The position numbers and the translations under genes were made by a program. A stretch of 64,000 nt of DNA from the NCBI GenBank assembly GCA_949358305.1, contig OX442316.1, positions 9,610,001 through 9,674,000 of the forward strand. The letters run 5' to 3'. This DNA is from Strigamia acuminata (taxonomy: Eukaryota > Arthropoda > Chilopoda > Geophilomorpha > Linotaeniidae). The notes under the pieces are model-generated. The model had not been told where the DNA came from and searched no databases. It saw only the letters and a program-made list of their open reading frames with translations. Shown one piece after another: positions 39,052-49,674 of this stretch (its first letter is position 1; every line of letters starts with the position of its first letter).

Positions 39052-40564
39052 GACAGTGTCGGCGATTGAATAAACTGAAAAGGTGGGTTGCCATTGTGCC
39101 TTAATCCACCCTTTTATAAGCAGTGGCCAGGGCCGGTCTGTAAAGCAGGCGTGAACTTAAAGCCTTGGAATTCTTTGCGAACAGTTATCTGGTTGCCCTT
39201 GGTGAGTGGTCGACGTTTACTCGGTCTTCGGGTGGGGCAATTGACTCTGAGCTGTTTAGGACACCGACTTTGACTTAAATCTTTAGGGTTTTTGTTCATA
39301 TTTCAAGTTACAAGTTTTTTTTTTTTTAGTTTTTTTTTTTATATTTTAATTATTTCTATTATTAGAGGTTTTGACGCCATTTGGAGTCTACACGGAAGAA
39401 AGAAAATATATATTTCTTCGTTATTTAATTTAATGAGTTAAATGCCATTGAGTTACAGTATTTTCAATTAGTGTGATGTGATTTGTTGCTCCGGTTTTAA
39501 GATGAGTACATGTAAATGTGTTTAAATAAAAAAAAGTTGCCAGGTGTGAATGAAACACGCATCTGCTGTTCTGACTTCCAAATGAGATTTCATCATAGAT
39601 TAATAACAATTAAATAAACTAATAAATAATTCAGCCATTAATTAATTTTTAACAGATCTAAAAAATTTTATACAAGAATAACGGCAATAGTGTTCAAACT
39701 ACAAATACTTTATTCAAAAAGATTTATTATAATTTGAGTTAAATGGCATCACAAATAAACAATCGTAACATTCGGATCACCTGCTGATTTCCAAGGATGG
39801 GAAATAAAAAGAATGTCTTTAAAATTACAATAAATTAACTATAAAATCGAAAAATTCTAATTTGAACTTTTTCAAAACGGGACCTTGAACAATTCCAATT
39901 TTGAGATAAGACAATGTCACATTTTTTCCATTTCACTCAACTTCAAGTAATTAAGCTGCTAATTTAAATGCGTCCAGATCAAGGGTAATTTCCTCACAAG
40001 GTTTCCATGTGCTGCGGAAATTTATTGGGCCAGGCTCTCCAACCAATGTGCTCTATAATTTGAAGAAATAAAACTCACAATCTCTATCACGTTTTCCCGT
40101 GTATTTATTATTATTGCCGCCATTTATTCCCCTTTCTCGCCTCAAAATATAATAAACCAAAAAGAAATAAACCACTAAAAGAAATAAACACTAAACACGA
40201 ATACAACGACTCAATTAACATCTAAATAATAATAAAAACATATCAAAATTAGGTCAATTTTAACCCCATGATCCCTATCGCTTCAAGCATATCATTAACA
40301 CATTAGCAGTCACATTCCCGCTCCAACGTGTCAAACCCAAACATTTTATTAACTAAAAATCAAAAGTGCCTCTCGTCTTTCACCAGCCAATGGGACGGGG
40401 AGGGCGTTCATCCACAGTATCCTCACGAGGGACAACAACTTTGCCCCAAGAGCACCACGGCCTTCGCCTCAGGATAAACAACCTTGATATATTTTGTATA
40501 AAAGCGTTTGAGGATAGCTACAATTTCATACAGTGCATATCAAGCTCTCCTTACAATTTCAACT
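39052..40564. promoter_or_regulatory. Intergenic region of a divergent cuticle gene pair
   Basis: About 1.5 kb separates two outward-facing cuticle genes. TATAAAA boxes are at 39,112-39,118 (minus) and 40,497-40,503 (plus), each about 60-70 bases from its start codon, giving start sites near 39,085 and 40,528. The rest is AT-rich with poly-T tracts near 39,315 and has no exon. Shared control during moulting is plausible for such a pair but not shown. Confidence 0.55.
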
Positions 40565-41248
40565 ATGAAATCCTTCGTAAGTCGACACAACAGCACAGAA
40601 CCAACACATTCAGCCTAACCGCCTTTCTCTTCCTTTCAGATTTTCTTCTCTGCTCTCATTGCAGTCGCATACGGTGGCGTTCTTCTCACCGGAAATGGAG
40701 TTCCCTTGGACACCCCAGAAGTAGCTCATGCAAGAGCCGCTCACTTCGCCGCCCATGCCGAAGCCACCGCCAGAAACGCCGGTGCTGCCGTTTACGGTGC
40801 TCCAGCCATCGCTGCAGCTCCGTTGGCCTATGCCGCCCCAGCCTACGCCGCAGCCCCAGCTGTTGTTGCCGCTCCTCACATTGCAACTTACGCCGCACCG
40901 GAATCTCTCACATACGCCGTCCCACCAGCATTCGGACTCCCAGTTGTCGACACCCCAGAAGTCGCTTCAGCCAAAGTTTACCACGCCGCTGCCCACCACG
41001 AAGCCAAAGCACGCAATTTGTTGGGTTACCCAGTCGCTGCTACCGGTTACCTTGCCGACACACCCGATGTGTCTGCGGCCAAAGCGGCTCACGCTGCCAG
41101 CCATCATGACGCCCTCGTCAGAAATTCGCCCATCTCGCCAATTGATGTGTACGCTGGGCCATACGCTGGGGCATACGCTGCACCATACGCTGGGGCATAC
41201 GCTGCGCCATACGCTTACGGCCACCATCACTTGAAGGCACATTATTAA
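40565..41248 (+). CDS. Non-RR cuticle-like protein with three DTPEV motifs
   Basis: Two exons: 40,565-40,576 (MKSF) and 40,640-41,248, giving 206 residues. The signal peptide is MKSFIFFSALIAVAYG. Three copies of a D-T-P-(E/D)-V, Ala/His-rich helix motif follow (LDTPEVAHARAAH, VDTPEVASAKVYH, ADTPDVSAAKAAH), separated by AAPAY- and GYPV-type low-complexity segments. The tail has PYAGAYAAPYAGAYA repeats. There is no RR domain. The same motif follows the RR domain in the gene at 38,272, so this protein looks like the tail module of that class without the chitin-binding part. A secreted cuticle or eggshell matrix role is inferred. Confidence 0.88.
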
Positions 41249-41665
41249 GAGTGGAGGAATTCATTCAGTAATCAAAGTTTATTGTGGCTTTTCCAAGCTT
41301 ATTGTTATTGTATTGTCTTTGGGTGGATGGAAATCTTTACCCCTTGTCACTGGCTCTCTATTTTATTTGTATATAGATTTCTAAAACTTGTAAACTTTGA
41401 TATGAATATTGAATATTGAATATTGTATTGATTTATAATGGGAGAAAAGGAATAAAATAACTGTGATGTGCATGAATTGGCGTTTCTGTCACTTTTTGTT
41501 ATTTCCTCATTATCTGTTAATGACAGGTAGAGTAATCAATTCAGAATTTTTTTTGTTTAGTTTGAATCAAATATTAATCAGAAAAGCAGGTGGTTGCTTG
41601 CATTGCAGCTATTCAATGAGCGAGGAAGAAAACATTCAAGATTACTGCAAACAATATTCGTAATC
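41249..41665. other. Spacer between cuticle and channel genes
   Basis: 3' flank of the cuticle gene, with AATAAAATA near 41,451 as the probable poly(A) signal, followed by the 5' flank of the first channel gene. No TATA box was recognised. Confidence 0.45.
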
Positions 41666-43225
41666 ATGTCAAACTCGCATGGATTGCATCGAAAAATAAT
41701 TTCAAATCGCATCAAAAGCAAGAAAATATCGTCGAATATCTTCGACCACTTGTTTAAACCAAAAATGGACAAACGGCAACAATTTTTATGGAGTTTGGCT
41801 TTCATCGTTTCCACATGCATCTGTTTACACCAACTGACCAATCAATTTACTAACTACTTCAGTTATCCGATTGTCACTGATGTCGACACCAAACGAGTTA
41901 GAACCGCACAGTTTCCGCCAGTCATTTTATGCAAAAATAATTTCGCTGAAATTTTTTTTGAGAATATAGAAAAGCAAATGACAAAAAAATGCTCCGAGAT
42001 GAAACGATGCAAAGATGATGATTGGACATCTTATAATTTTACTACTTTCGGAATAAATATTACAGACTTTTGGTACGAATTTAGCATTCAACCTTTCCGT
42101 GTAAAATCAGCAATGCCCGTGAGTATCATTAAACTAATAATATTTTATATAATTTAAAAAAATAATTCTAATAGTGCGCCGGGCTGTATGATAAAAGTAT
42201 TTGTTCTGACAACAACAAAACATTAAATATAACTACACTTCCGATAAACACTTACTTTGGACGATGCTACATTTATTTATCGTGTTAGTTCGTGCGATTT
42301 AAAAATTGTAGAAATATTTCATGAGAATGATTCTGTTGTGTAGCTGATGTCATGGAATTTCAAGGCGCAAAAACATATTGGTCATTTACAGTAAATTACC
42401 ATGACAACGATACCAATATAAGTGATGAAGAAGCAACTGACATCATGGTATTTATTTTATTTCATTTTTTTTATAACATTCAATAATTTTATTTCATTTT
42501 TTAGTTTTATATTCAACGTAGAAATGAAATGTGTTCCACTACCAATGTATATTTTTCTTCAAGAAATTTGGTCAAAAAACATATGACGAATATTTACATC
42601 ACAACAAAAACAGTTAAGTCAACAATTTAATAACAATTTAATTGGTAATTGTTGTGTATTTTCTCCCCATCAGTACGAGTATTTAAATACAACTAAACAT
42701 CGATGTTTCACAGCGAAAACTGTTACAAAATGCAAAGAACATTGTTTCTGGAATAAATTATTACAAAATGGCACAGCAAAATGCAGGTAAATTTCGCCTC
42801 AATCGATTCTATAATTATTTTTATCTGAAAACAATTTTTAAATATTAAGATTGCCATTTATGAATCTGAAGGAACTCCCAATTTGCCAAGACTACAATGA
42901 AGCGGCAAACGCTTATTCAGCAGCAAGAAACATGTATTTGGCAATGAAATTCGCCGAATGTCGCTGCGGTAGAACGTGCATTGAAACTAGACATTCAGAC
43001 ATGTTGGACGTGGTCCCATTTCAAAAAAGAAAAAACGAAACAAATTTTGCGTTCTATTTTTCCTACGGATTGATTCAGACAGTTCGAGAAAAATATCTCT
43101 ACGTTTTTTCTGCTTTTTTGTCAGACGTAGCTGGCAACTTGGGATTTTTCCTAGGTTTTTCACTCTTGTCTGGATTAGAATTCGTCACGAAAGTTGTTAT
43201 CAAATTATACCATTACTATACGTAG
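41666..43225 (+). CDS. DEG/ENaC channel subunit A (pickpocket-like)
   Basis: Six exons: 41,666-42,118; 42,175-42,283; 42,344-42,447; 42,505-42,612; 42,674-42,786; 42,850-43,225, giving 420 residues, short for the family. TM1 is about 40-58 and TM2 about 391-415. FPPVILCKNNF after TM1 and a CRCGRTC cysteine cluster before TM2 are family marks. TM2 reads GNLGFFLGFSLLSGLE, with GFS at the G/S-x-S selectivity filter. The usual His-Gly before TM1 is His-Leu (FDHLFKP). These are trimeric cation channels used in mechano-, chemo- or salt-sensing. Start at 41,666 chosen over an upstream in-frame Met because of its compact basic N-terminus. The exon 2 donor (T followed by GTTAGT) is fixed by phase with exon 3. 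Confidence 0.88.
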
Positions 43226-43778
43226 AAATGTGAGGGCAAACTACACCGCAATGCTCCATCTATCTAAAGGACAGCCACTTCGTGATGTGCAAATAATTTT
43301 GTAGCCATTCGATCTAAAGTAAACACTACTCATGTGAAGAGAACTTTACGTTCCAAGAGTTGTGTTTATATCAACTACTAGTTTCAAGTGTGACAGCAAA
43401 ATTACATGCCGAGCACGTAAGGTCAAACAACTTTCAATTCTAAATAGCAAAACACTTGTAAATTGTGTCTGGACACGTGAAAAATTAAAAATTAAAATAT
43501 ATTTTTTTCCCTCCAATTTATTGTTGTTTGTCAATAAAACAAAATTGATTTATTTGTAGCACACCTGAACTACTTGTATTTTCTTAATGTGCAGTGAAAA
43601 TAGGCTAATTGCAGTCGTACAACTAGAAAATAAACTGTCACTTGATGTATATCTTCTTTTACTCTACAATACACACCACAACATTAATGATTCACTAAAG
43701 CCTTGTCCTAAATTCCAAAATTGTCAATACTGCACTTTCAATTCACCCGATGGAGTTATTTATTTCTTCAACATCATC
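43226..43778. other. Spacer between channel genes A and B
   Basis: AATAAA near 43,533 is the likely poly(A) signal of gene A. The upstream open frame from 43,587 joins gene B's exon 1 but adds no family sequence. Confidence 0.45.
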
Positions 43779-45521
43779 ATGCCTGCTGACACTACAGTCA
43801 AAATGAGAGCCGCAACCACTCAACTGCATCCAGCCTCAAACGATCGTATCAAATCCATATACAGACCAACATTGCGTTACAAATGGACCAGAAGAAACCG
43901 AAATCTAAGACGTTTTATTCAAAACTGGAGGGATAAACCCAGGAGGTTCAAGTTGAAATGTAAAGCGACACTAAAACAGCCAGCTATCCTTAACCACGTC
44001 TTTAAACCAGGATTAGATAAACTGCAAACGACGTTGTGGATGCTAGCTCTGCTTATTTCCGCTATCATCTGTTTACTTGTTGTGTACAAGCGACTCGACT
44101 ACTACTTCAGCAACCCAATCGTGACTGATGTATCGATAGAGAGAATTGGCACGACCACATTTCCTCCCGTAATGTTGTGCAAAAAGAATTTTGCTAACGA
44201 TTTTACAACCTTATTATTGAGCCAGCTTAAAAAAGCGTGTGGTAAAACAGATGACTGTCAGCGGAGAATTGTCAATGACAGTAATGCGTTGCAATCACTT
44301 GAATTTGATTACTTAAATGTGAACCTCATGCAGCTGTGGAATCAATATAGCGTTAGTCGGTCTCACATACGAATGAATTTCAACGTAAGTTCATAATACT
44401 TTTATATTTTAATATTTTAATTAATTTTATGGATTTTAGTGTGCAGCATTCTATAATAAGGCAATTTGTCAAAATCTGGCGACACCAAATATCACTTTAA
44501 GTACAGTTCATACGTATTATGGAAGATGTTTAGTTTATTCACTAAGTATAAGCTTTAATTAGTGTCACTATACGGGAAAAATGTAATAATTGAGCATTTT
44601 AATTCTAGCTGATGTTATTGAGTTGCATGGCTCTAGCACATTTTGGGAATGTGTTGTAAAGCATCATAATCACCTTCCTGTTGACGGAAAAAACAAAAGT
44701 GCAGAAATAGCTGACATTTTTGTAATAATAATAATAATAATAATAATAATGTTTTAAATTTTTTCAAATTTATAAAAAAATCTTTTTTACAGTTTTATGT
44801 ATATGATGAAATGATGACTTTCAACTACGACGTGTTTTTTGCCGTTAGACCTTTATATAAAAATTACAAATCGGACATTCGCCTGAGTTCTAGAACGGTT
44901 TGTGTATAAATAAAGATCAATCATAATAAAACATACAAATATTTTTCAGTTCCATTTTTTAAACACAAGTAAACAACCTTGTTTTGAAGCCGAAAGTGTT
45001 CTACAATGCAAGAACAGATGTTTTGAAGAAAAAATCAAACAAAACACAAACTGCAGGTAAGCCTACCTAATTTCAATTTAAAGCACAAATCAATTCACTA
45101 GAAAATTTACAGTTTGCCCTTCATGGCGATGGATTTGCCTATGTGTTCAACTTACAATGCCACATATCAAGCCTTCACGGCAGCACTCATTGCCTACATG
45201 TCCACTAAACTCAGCGAATGCCAATGTTATAGAATGTGCAATGAAACGAAATACTCAGCTCTGATGAATGTGGGACCTCTTAACAGAAGTAATAAAAATA
45301 GTACAAAGTTTTCCTTTTACTTCACTAACGGAATGACGGAAATAATAACGGAAAAATATCTCTACACTTTCTCCGCACTTTTATCTGAAGTTGCTGGCAA
45401 CTTGGGATTTTTTCTAGGCATTTCCGTTTTAACTGGATTAGAGGTCATCATAAAACTAGCAATAGGAATGTACACGTTTTATTCGGATAAAAACAAAATT
45501 CATCGTTATTATTACGATTAA
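43779..45521 (+). CDS. DEG/ENaC channel subunit B (pickpocket-like)
   Basis: Six exons: 43,779-44,384; 44,440-44,545; 44,609-44,721; 44,793-44,897; 44,950-45,056; 45,113-45,521, giving 481 residues. The N-terminus is long and very basic (Arg/Lys-rich, residues 23-62) before NHVFKPGLDK and TM1 (about 86-104). The extracellular part keeps FPPVMLCKKNF and CQCYRMCNETKYS. TM2 (about 441-465) has GNLGFFLGISVLTGLE. The pre-TM1 gating pair is His-Val instead of His-Gly. A (TAA)n microsatellite lies in intron 3 (about 44,722-44,750) next to the donor. The frame is open from 43,587, so the exact start is uncertain. Phases match genes A and C, so the three arose by tandem duplication. Confidence 0.88.
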
Positions 45522-46222
45522 CGCACAAACAAATGTCTAATGCAATTTTGTAATTAATGTAAAATTAATGTAAAACAGTATAAATTTTTATTGCTCTATG
45601 TCAATATGATTGTATTGCAGGAAAGTGCTCTCATTTTTCTGTTTTCTTCAGTGTCAAAAGCATCAATAAATCAAAAAGTCACGTGCAAATGTTATTTCGG
45701 TCATTGTTTTGTGAGTTCAGCTATTTGATTTGGTGTCACACACATGTCGACATTAAAAGCATGCGATACATGACCTAAGTGTGCCTCCTGAGGTAAAAAC
45801 AGCGATAAGTTAAACACCTCATTTGAATTAATTTCCCACTCATGATAATAATTTAATAATTAAAATTGCAATTTATTTTATTTTCAACACTGAGCCGTAT
45901 CATTTGAAGGTGATTGAGTGCATTTCCATTACATTTCACCAAATTACACCAACCTTAATGGCCCTGTCAGTCAAAAAAATTGATCCTCGTTTTTCTACGC
46001 TTAATCAACAACGTCTATAAAACATTCAAATACAAAGAAGGAGATTAATTAGTGTCGGTGGCTAAATACAAAAAAATTATAGTTTATTTATAATTTAACT
46101 TATTTATAATTTAATTATACCCCAGCACATAATGATGCTTAAATAACCATGACCACAACCATTCGATATTGTCAACATCACTGCGTGTACACACAGTACT
46201 AACTACACGTACTAACTACACA
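45522..46222. other. Spacer between channel genes B and C
   Basis: AATAAA near 45,665 may end transcript B. AT-rich repeats near 46,080-46,110 (TTATTTATAATTTAA, doubled). No exon. Confidence 0.45.
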
Positions 46223-48134
46223 ATGTACTCATATATACTCGGTGAAATGAAGTCTTTACCAACATCATCACAAACGGCACCGGGACATGAAAAAAGAAGA
46301 CTTCAACAGCAAAATACGATATTCCACATCAAAAAATCAGAAAACAGTCGTCAAAGATTGCGAATTAAGCGCGTTGCAAAGAAGAAGAAATCAATTTGTT
46401 CACCCATTTTTGATCATTTAATCAAGCCGGGACTCGATGGTCGACAAAAGATATTGTGGGTACTTGCTCTGCTCTTTTCTGCCTTTGTCTGCACATGCCA
46501 GCTGTCGGATCGATTTATTCATTACTTCAGTAACCCCATTGTCACAGATGTATCGATAGAAATACTTCAAACTGCTAATTTCCCACCGATAATTTTGTGC
46601 AAAAATAATTTTAGAGATTATTTAGCAACTACACTGCTTAAAATGTTGAATGAGAGTATCAATGACACTGGTGTTGAGTGGTACGATTATAAAGACATTG
46701 AAGTGAATTTTACCAACGTGTGGAATAATGTCAGTATTCAACGCCAACATATAAGGACCAGCATATCTGTGAGTAGCTATTTAGAATTTCATATGGCATA
46801 AATTATTCGTGTTTGAATTATTTAGTGCGCGGGGTTGTACGATAAAAGTATTTGTATGAAGAAAAAAGGAATAAACATAAATGTGACATACCGAGACTCA
46901 TATTACGGAAGATGCATCATCTATTCACCAGGTAAATAAAATTAGATATTTAAATAAATTCTATGTTAATAATTCTGCAGTTGATGTCGTTGAGTTTCAC
47001 GGGGCAAGTACGTACTGGCAATTCTACGTAACGGTTCATGAAGAAAGCGGAAAAGAGGAAAAAACTTCTGACATTTTGGTATTTTTTTTCTTCTTAAATT
47101 TAATTAAATAACTACGCTTTAAAATATTTTGCAGTTTTTTGTCCACAGTGGAGAACTAAACCATGACTACGAAGTTTATTTTGGTGTTCGAGAGTTGTTT
47201 ATACGTTACAAAACGAACATTTACATCAGTTCAAAAACTGTTAGTAAACTTGTTACCGTATTTTACCGAATAAGAGTCGCCCTCGAATTGTAGCCGCCCT
47301 CGAATAGTAGCCGCGGCCGAGATAGGCGACTTGATATAAGAGCCGCCCTCGAATAGTAGCCGCGGCTATATACGTTCAATGAACGTTATAGTACGATATT
47401 GGGCAATATTTAAAATAAGAACCGCCCCCGAATTGGAGCCGCACCCGAATTAAAGCCGCAGCTCAAAGTGGCAGTTTTCAATAAGAGCCGCGGCTCTTAT
47501 TTGGTAAAATACGGTACTCCGTATTTATAATTTTTTAAACCTATTAACAACTTTCTCATGTACATTTTCAGTTTCAGTTTTTAAACACCACCGAACAGCC
47601 ATGTTATCAACGAGAAACCGTTTCGCACTGTAAGAAATTGTGTCTCCAAAAGAAATTACAAGATAAAATAACCTGCAGGTAAATTAAATACAACTTTGTA
47701 ATTTTGTCTACACAATTTATTTATCCAGTATTTTTTTCTTCAGATTACCATTTATGACACTTGATCTGCCATTATGTAAACATTTAAATGAGACCAAAGA
47801 AGCTTACTACGCCATTGACAGCACATACATGACAACTAAGATCAGTGAATGCCACTGTCACAGAGTGTGTAATGAAACAAAATACACAACATTCCTAGAT
47901 GTCGTTCCCATTAACAGAAGGGACAAACACGATACTCGATTTATATTTTATTTTACTGACGGAATCAGAGAGACTATTCAAGAAAAGTATTTGTATACTT
48001 TTTCCGCCCTATTGACCGATGTTGCTGGCAACTTGGGATTTTTCCTAGGCCTTTCTGTCTTAACTGGTTTAAACTTGCTTACTAAGATAATTATTAAAAT
48101 GCACCAGGTATGCACAAAAAACCAACAAAATTGA
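46223..48134 (+). CDS. DEG/ENaC channel subunit C (pickpocket-like)
   Basis: Six exons: 46,223-46,768; 46,826-46,931; 46,981-47,078; 47,135-47,239; 47,572-47,678; 47,744-48,134, giving 450 residues. TM1 is about 77-95 and TM2 about 416-440 (GNLGFFLGLSVLTGLN). FPPIILCKNNF follows TM1, and CHCHRVCNETKYT is the cysteine cluster before TM2. FDHLIKPGLD precedes TM1, again with Leu where the gating Gly is expected. Intron 4 is enlarged by a 259-bp MITE (47,256-47,514) between donor and acceptor, which leaves the splice sites intact. The first in-frame ATG (46,223) is taken as start; 46,247 is possible. Confidence 0.88.
47256..47514. mobile_element. TA-flanked MITE inside intron 4 of channel C
   Basis: The left end CCGTATTTTACCGAATAAGA is repeated inverted at the right with few changes (right end ATTTGGTAAAATACGG). 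TA flanks both sides (47,254-47,255; 47,515-47,516). Inside are direct repeats of a GC-rich block (GCCGCCCTCGAAT, then AGTAGCCGCGGC). No ORF. Much more GC-rich than the surrounding intron. Its terminus resembles the element at 27,643. Confidence 0.87.
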
Positions 48135-48914
48135 TGTCACTTAGCACTTAACCCTGTACAGTCGTAGACAATAAAAACTTCCCTTCAGTTTAGCTGGTTT
48201 AAGTTTATCTACCAGGTGGCATAAAAATCCATTGAGATTCAATGACATCAATCATGACTCGGTCTCTCGTCTTATCCTAACAACAGTATTAAAAGATAGA
48301 CCGGGCAAATAATAATAGATAAACTTAAAATAGCTAAACAAAAGGAAATTTTTTTTTTGCCCACGACTGCACATCATTACAATTTGACATGTCAATGATA
48401 TTTATTTTTGTAAAAATAAATGATGTATTTTGTTGTGAGTAATCAAATTGCTCTTGTGTATTTGAATGTGAAAGTGGGTTCTCTAATGGATAAATGACGA
48501 TTTGTTAGTATATTCGATTGGTGGAGCTTAGCAACTACAATCTCTTATCATTTGAATTAATTCTCATTCTTCAATCATGATAAGAATTATCTATTCTTTG
48601 ACCTATTGATATTTATACTTAGTAGTGTGAAATGTGGGCTCAACGACCTCTCTTGTGGACAAATCCTATCGTTATATTCTCACAAACTAATGCGATTTAT
48701 TATTACAACATTATTGGCACATAAGTGACTGACGTTGAATTCTAAGAAACTAACGCGATAAATGTGTCATTTATTTATTTATCAAAAATATTTTCAATCA
48801 TTTTGGTATCAACTCTCAACAAATTTTAAAGGTCAAGGTTAATTAGGCCGGATGTTTTTTTTAAAATGTATTTTATACATATACAGCTCATTAAATCAAA
48901 GTGAAAGCTTGAAA
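48135..48914. other. Spacer 3' of channel C, with MITE
   Basis: Holds the MITE at 48,159-48,369 and AT-rich sequence. TATACATATA near 48,875 lies about 35 bases upstream of the next ATG and may be a TATA element for the secreted protein gene. Confidence 0.45.
48159..48369. mobile_element. Tc1/mariner-like MITE just 3' of channel C
   Basis: The left end begins CAGTCGTAGACAATAAAAAC. The right end, inverted, begins CAGTCGTGGGCAAAAAAAAA. The arms match further inside (GTTTAGCT, then TTTAAGTTTATCTA). The left side is flanked by TA (48,157-48,158); the right side reads CA, probably mutated. Its left arm contains AATAAA (48,170-48,175), only 36 bases past the channel C stop codon. Confidence 0.82.
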
Positions 48915-49431
48915 ATGTCACTGCAGTTTCGACTATGCATTTTGCTACTATTATTTACAACTTCAGAAGCTGGTAAATTTACCATAACATTCCCAACGAC
49001 CGGAAGTTCAATATCTGGCTGTACCAGAAAGGAATTAGAAAACATTCTACAAGTTGCTTTCAACCCATTATTCGAAAAGTCCGAAGTAAGCCAACCCAAC
49101 TGCAATTCGAACAGGTACTTAAATAGCTGCATTGCCTTGCCTATTGTAGGTAGCGGAAGAATTTGAATCGTTAAAGCAGTCCATGGTTCACATACCAGGC
49201 GTAACACAACTTTTGGACAGAGAAGATGACCTCACATTGGTGGAAGAGTCCGAACTCTTCGACGTTGTCGTAGATCACATGGGACAATTTCTGATTAACG
49301 TCTTAGAAGGTGTCGATGTTCAATTTATGTACGAAAGAAACTGCATTTGTAAAACCTCATGTTACAAAAAAGATAACACGTACATGCAGTTGAAATGCTT
49401 AGCCCGCCCTAGCGATGATTTTTGTAGTTAA
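48915..49431 (+). CDS. Small secreted cysteine protein, unknown family (copy 1)
   Basis: Two exons: 48,915-49,085 and 49,150-49,431, giving 150 residues. The 64-base intron has a good donor (GAA followed by GTAAGC) and acceptor (CTATTGTAG), and phase 0 joins without a stop. The signal peptide is MSLQFRLCILLLLFTTSEAG. The mature part has one Cys near its N-terminus (SGC), then a long acidic helix-like stretch, then a Cys cluster CICKTSC and two more Cys near the C-terminus, six in all. I do not recognise the family. The C-x-C-x3-C spacing is also seen in the neighbouring channels, which may be chance. It ends 244 bases upstream of a DEG/ENaC gene on the same strand, and the pair is duplicated together. 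Confidence 0.7.
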
Positions 49432-49674
49432 AGTAATAAATCAATATTCTATTAACCTCATACTTTAATAGAGCAATTACTTCCGAGTATTTATAAAGCG
49501 ATTAACTTTTCTTTATGCGGTTAATAACTTACACTAGTAGCACGAAAAATGCACATTTTTTATTGGACGAATTTTTATCTTATTTTTTATTAGAATTATT
49601 GTCACACGCAGACAATAAATTTATTTATAGCTCGCGCGGAGTATACTTGAAATGCACACGTCATCTTCTCGACG

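Noticed and set aside
40366-41109. 247-codon and 168-codon + strand ORFs over the cuticle gene
   Set aside because: These are shifted frames of the repetitive GC-rich cuticle exon, full of Arg/Ser/Cys or Pro/Thr runs.
48852-49166. Single 104-codon ORF as the full secreted protein
   Set aside because: It runs through a good donor at 49,085 and stops soon after. Splicing the 64-base intron joins two frames in phase into a longer protein with a conserved-looking cysteine tail.
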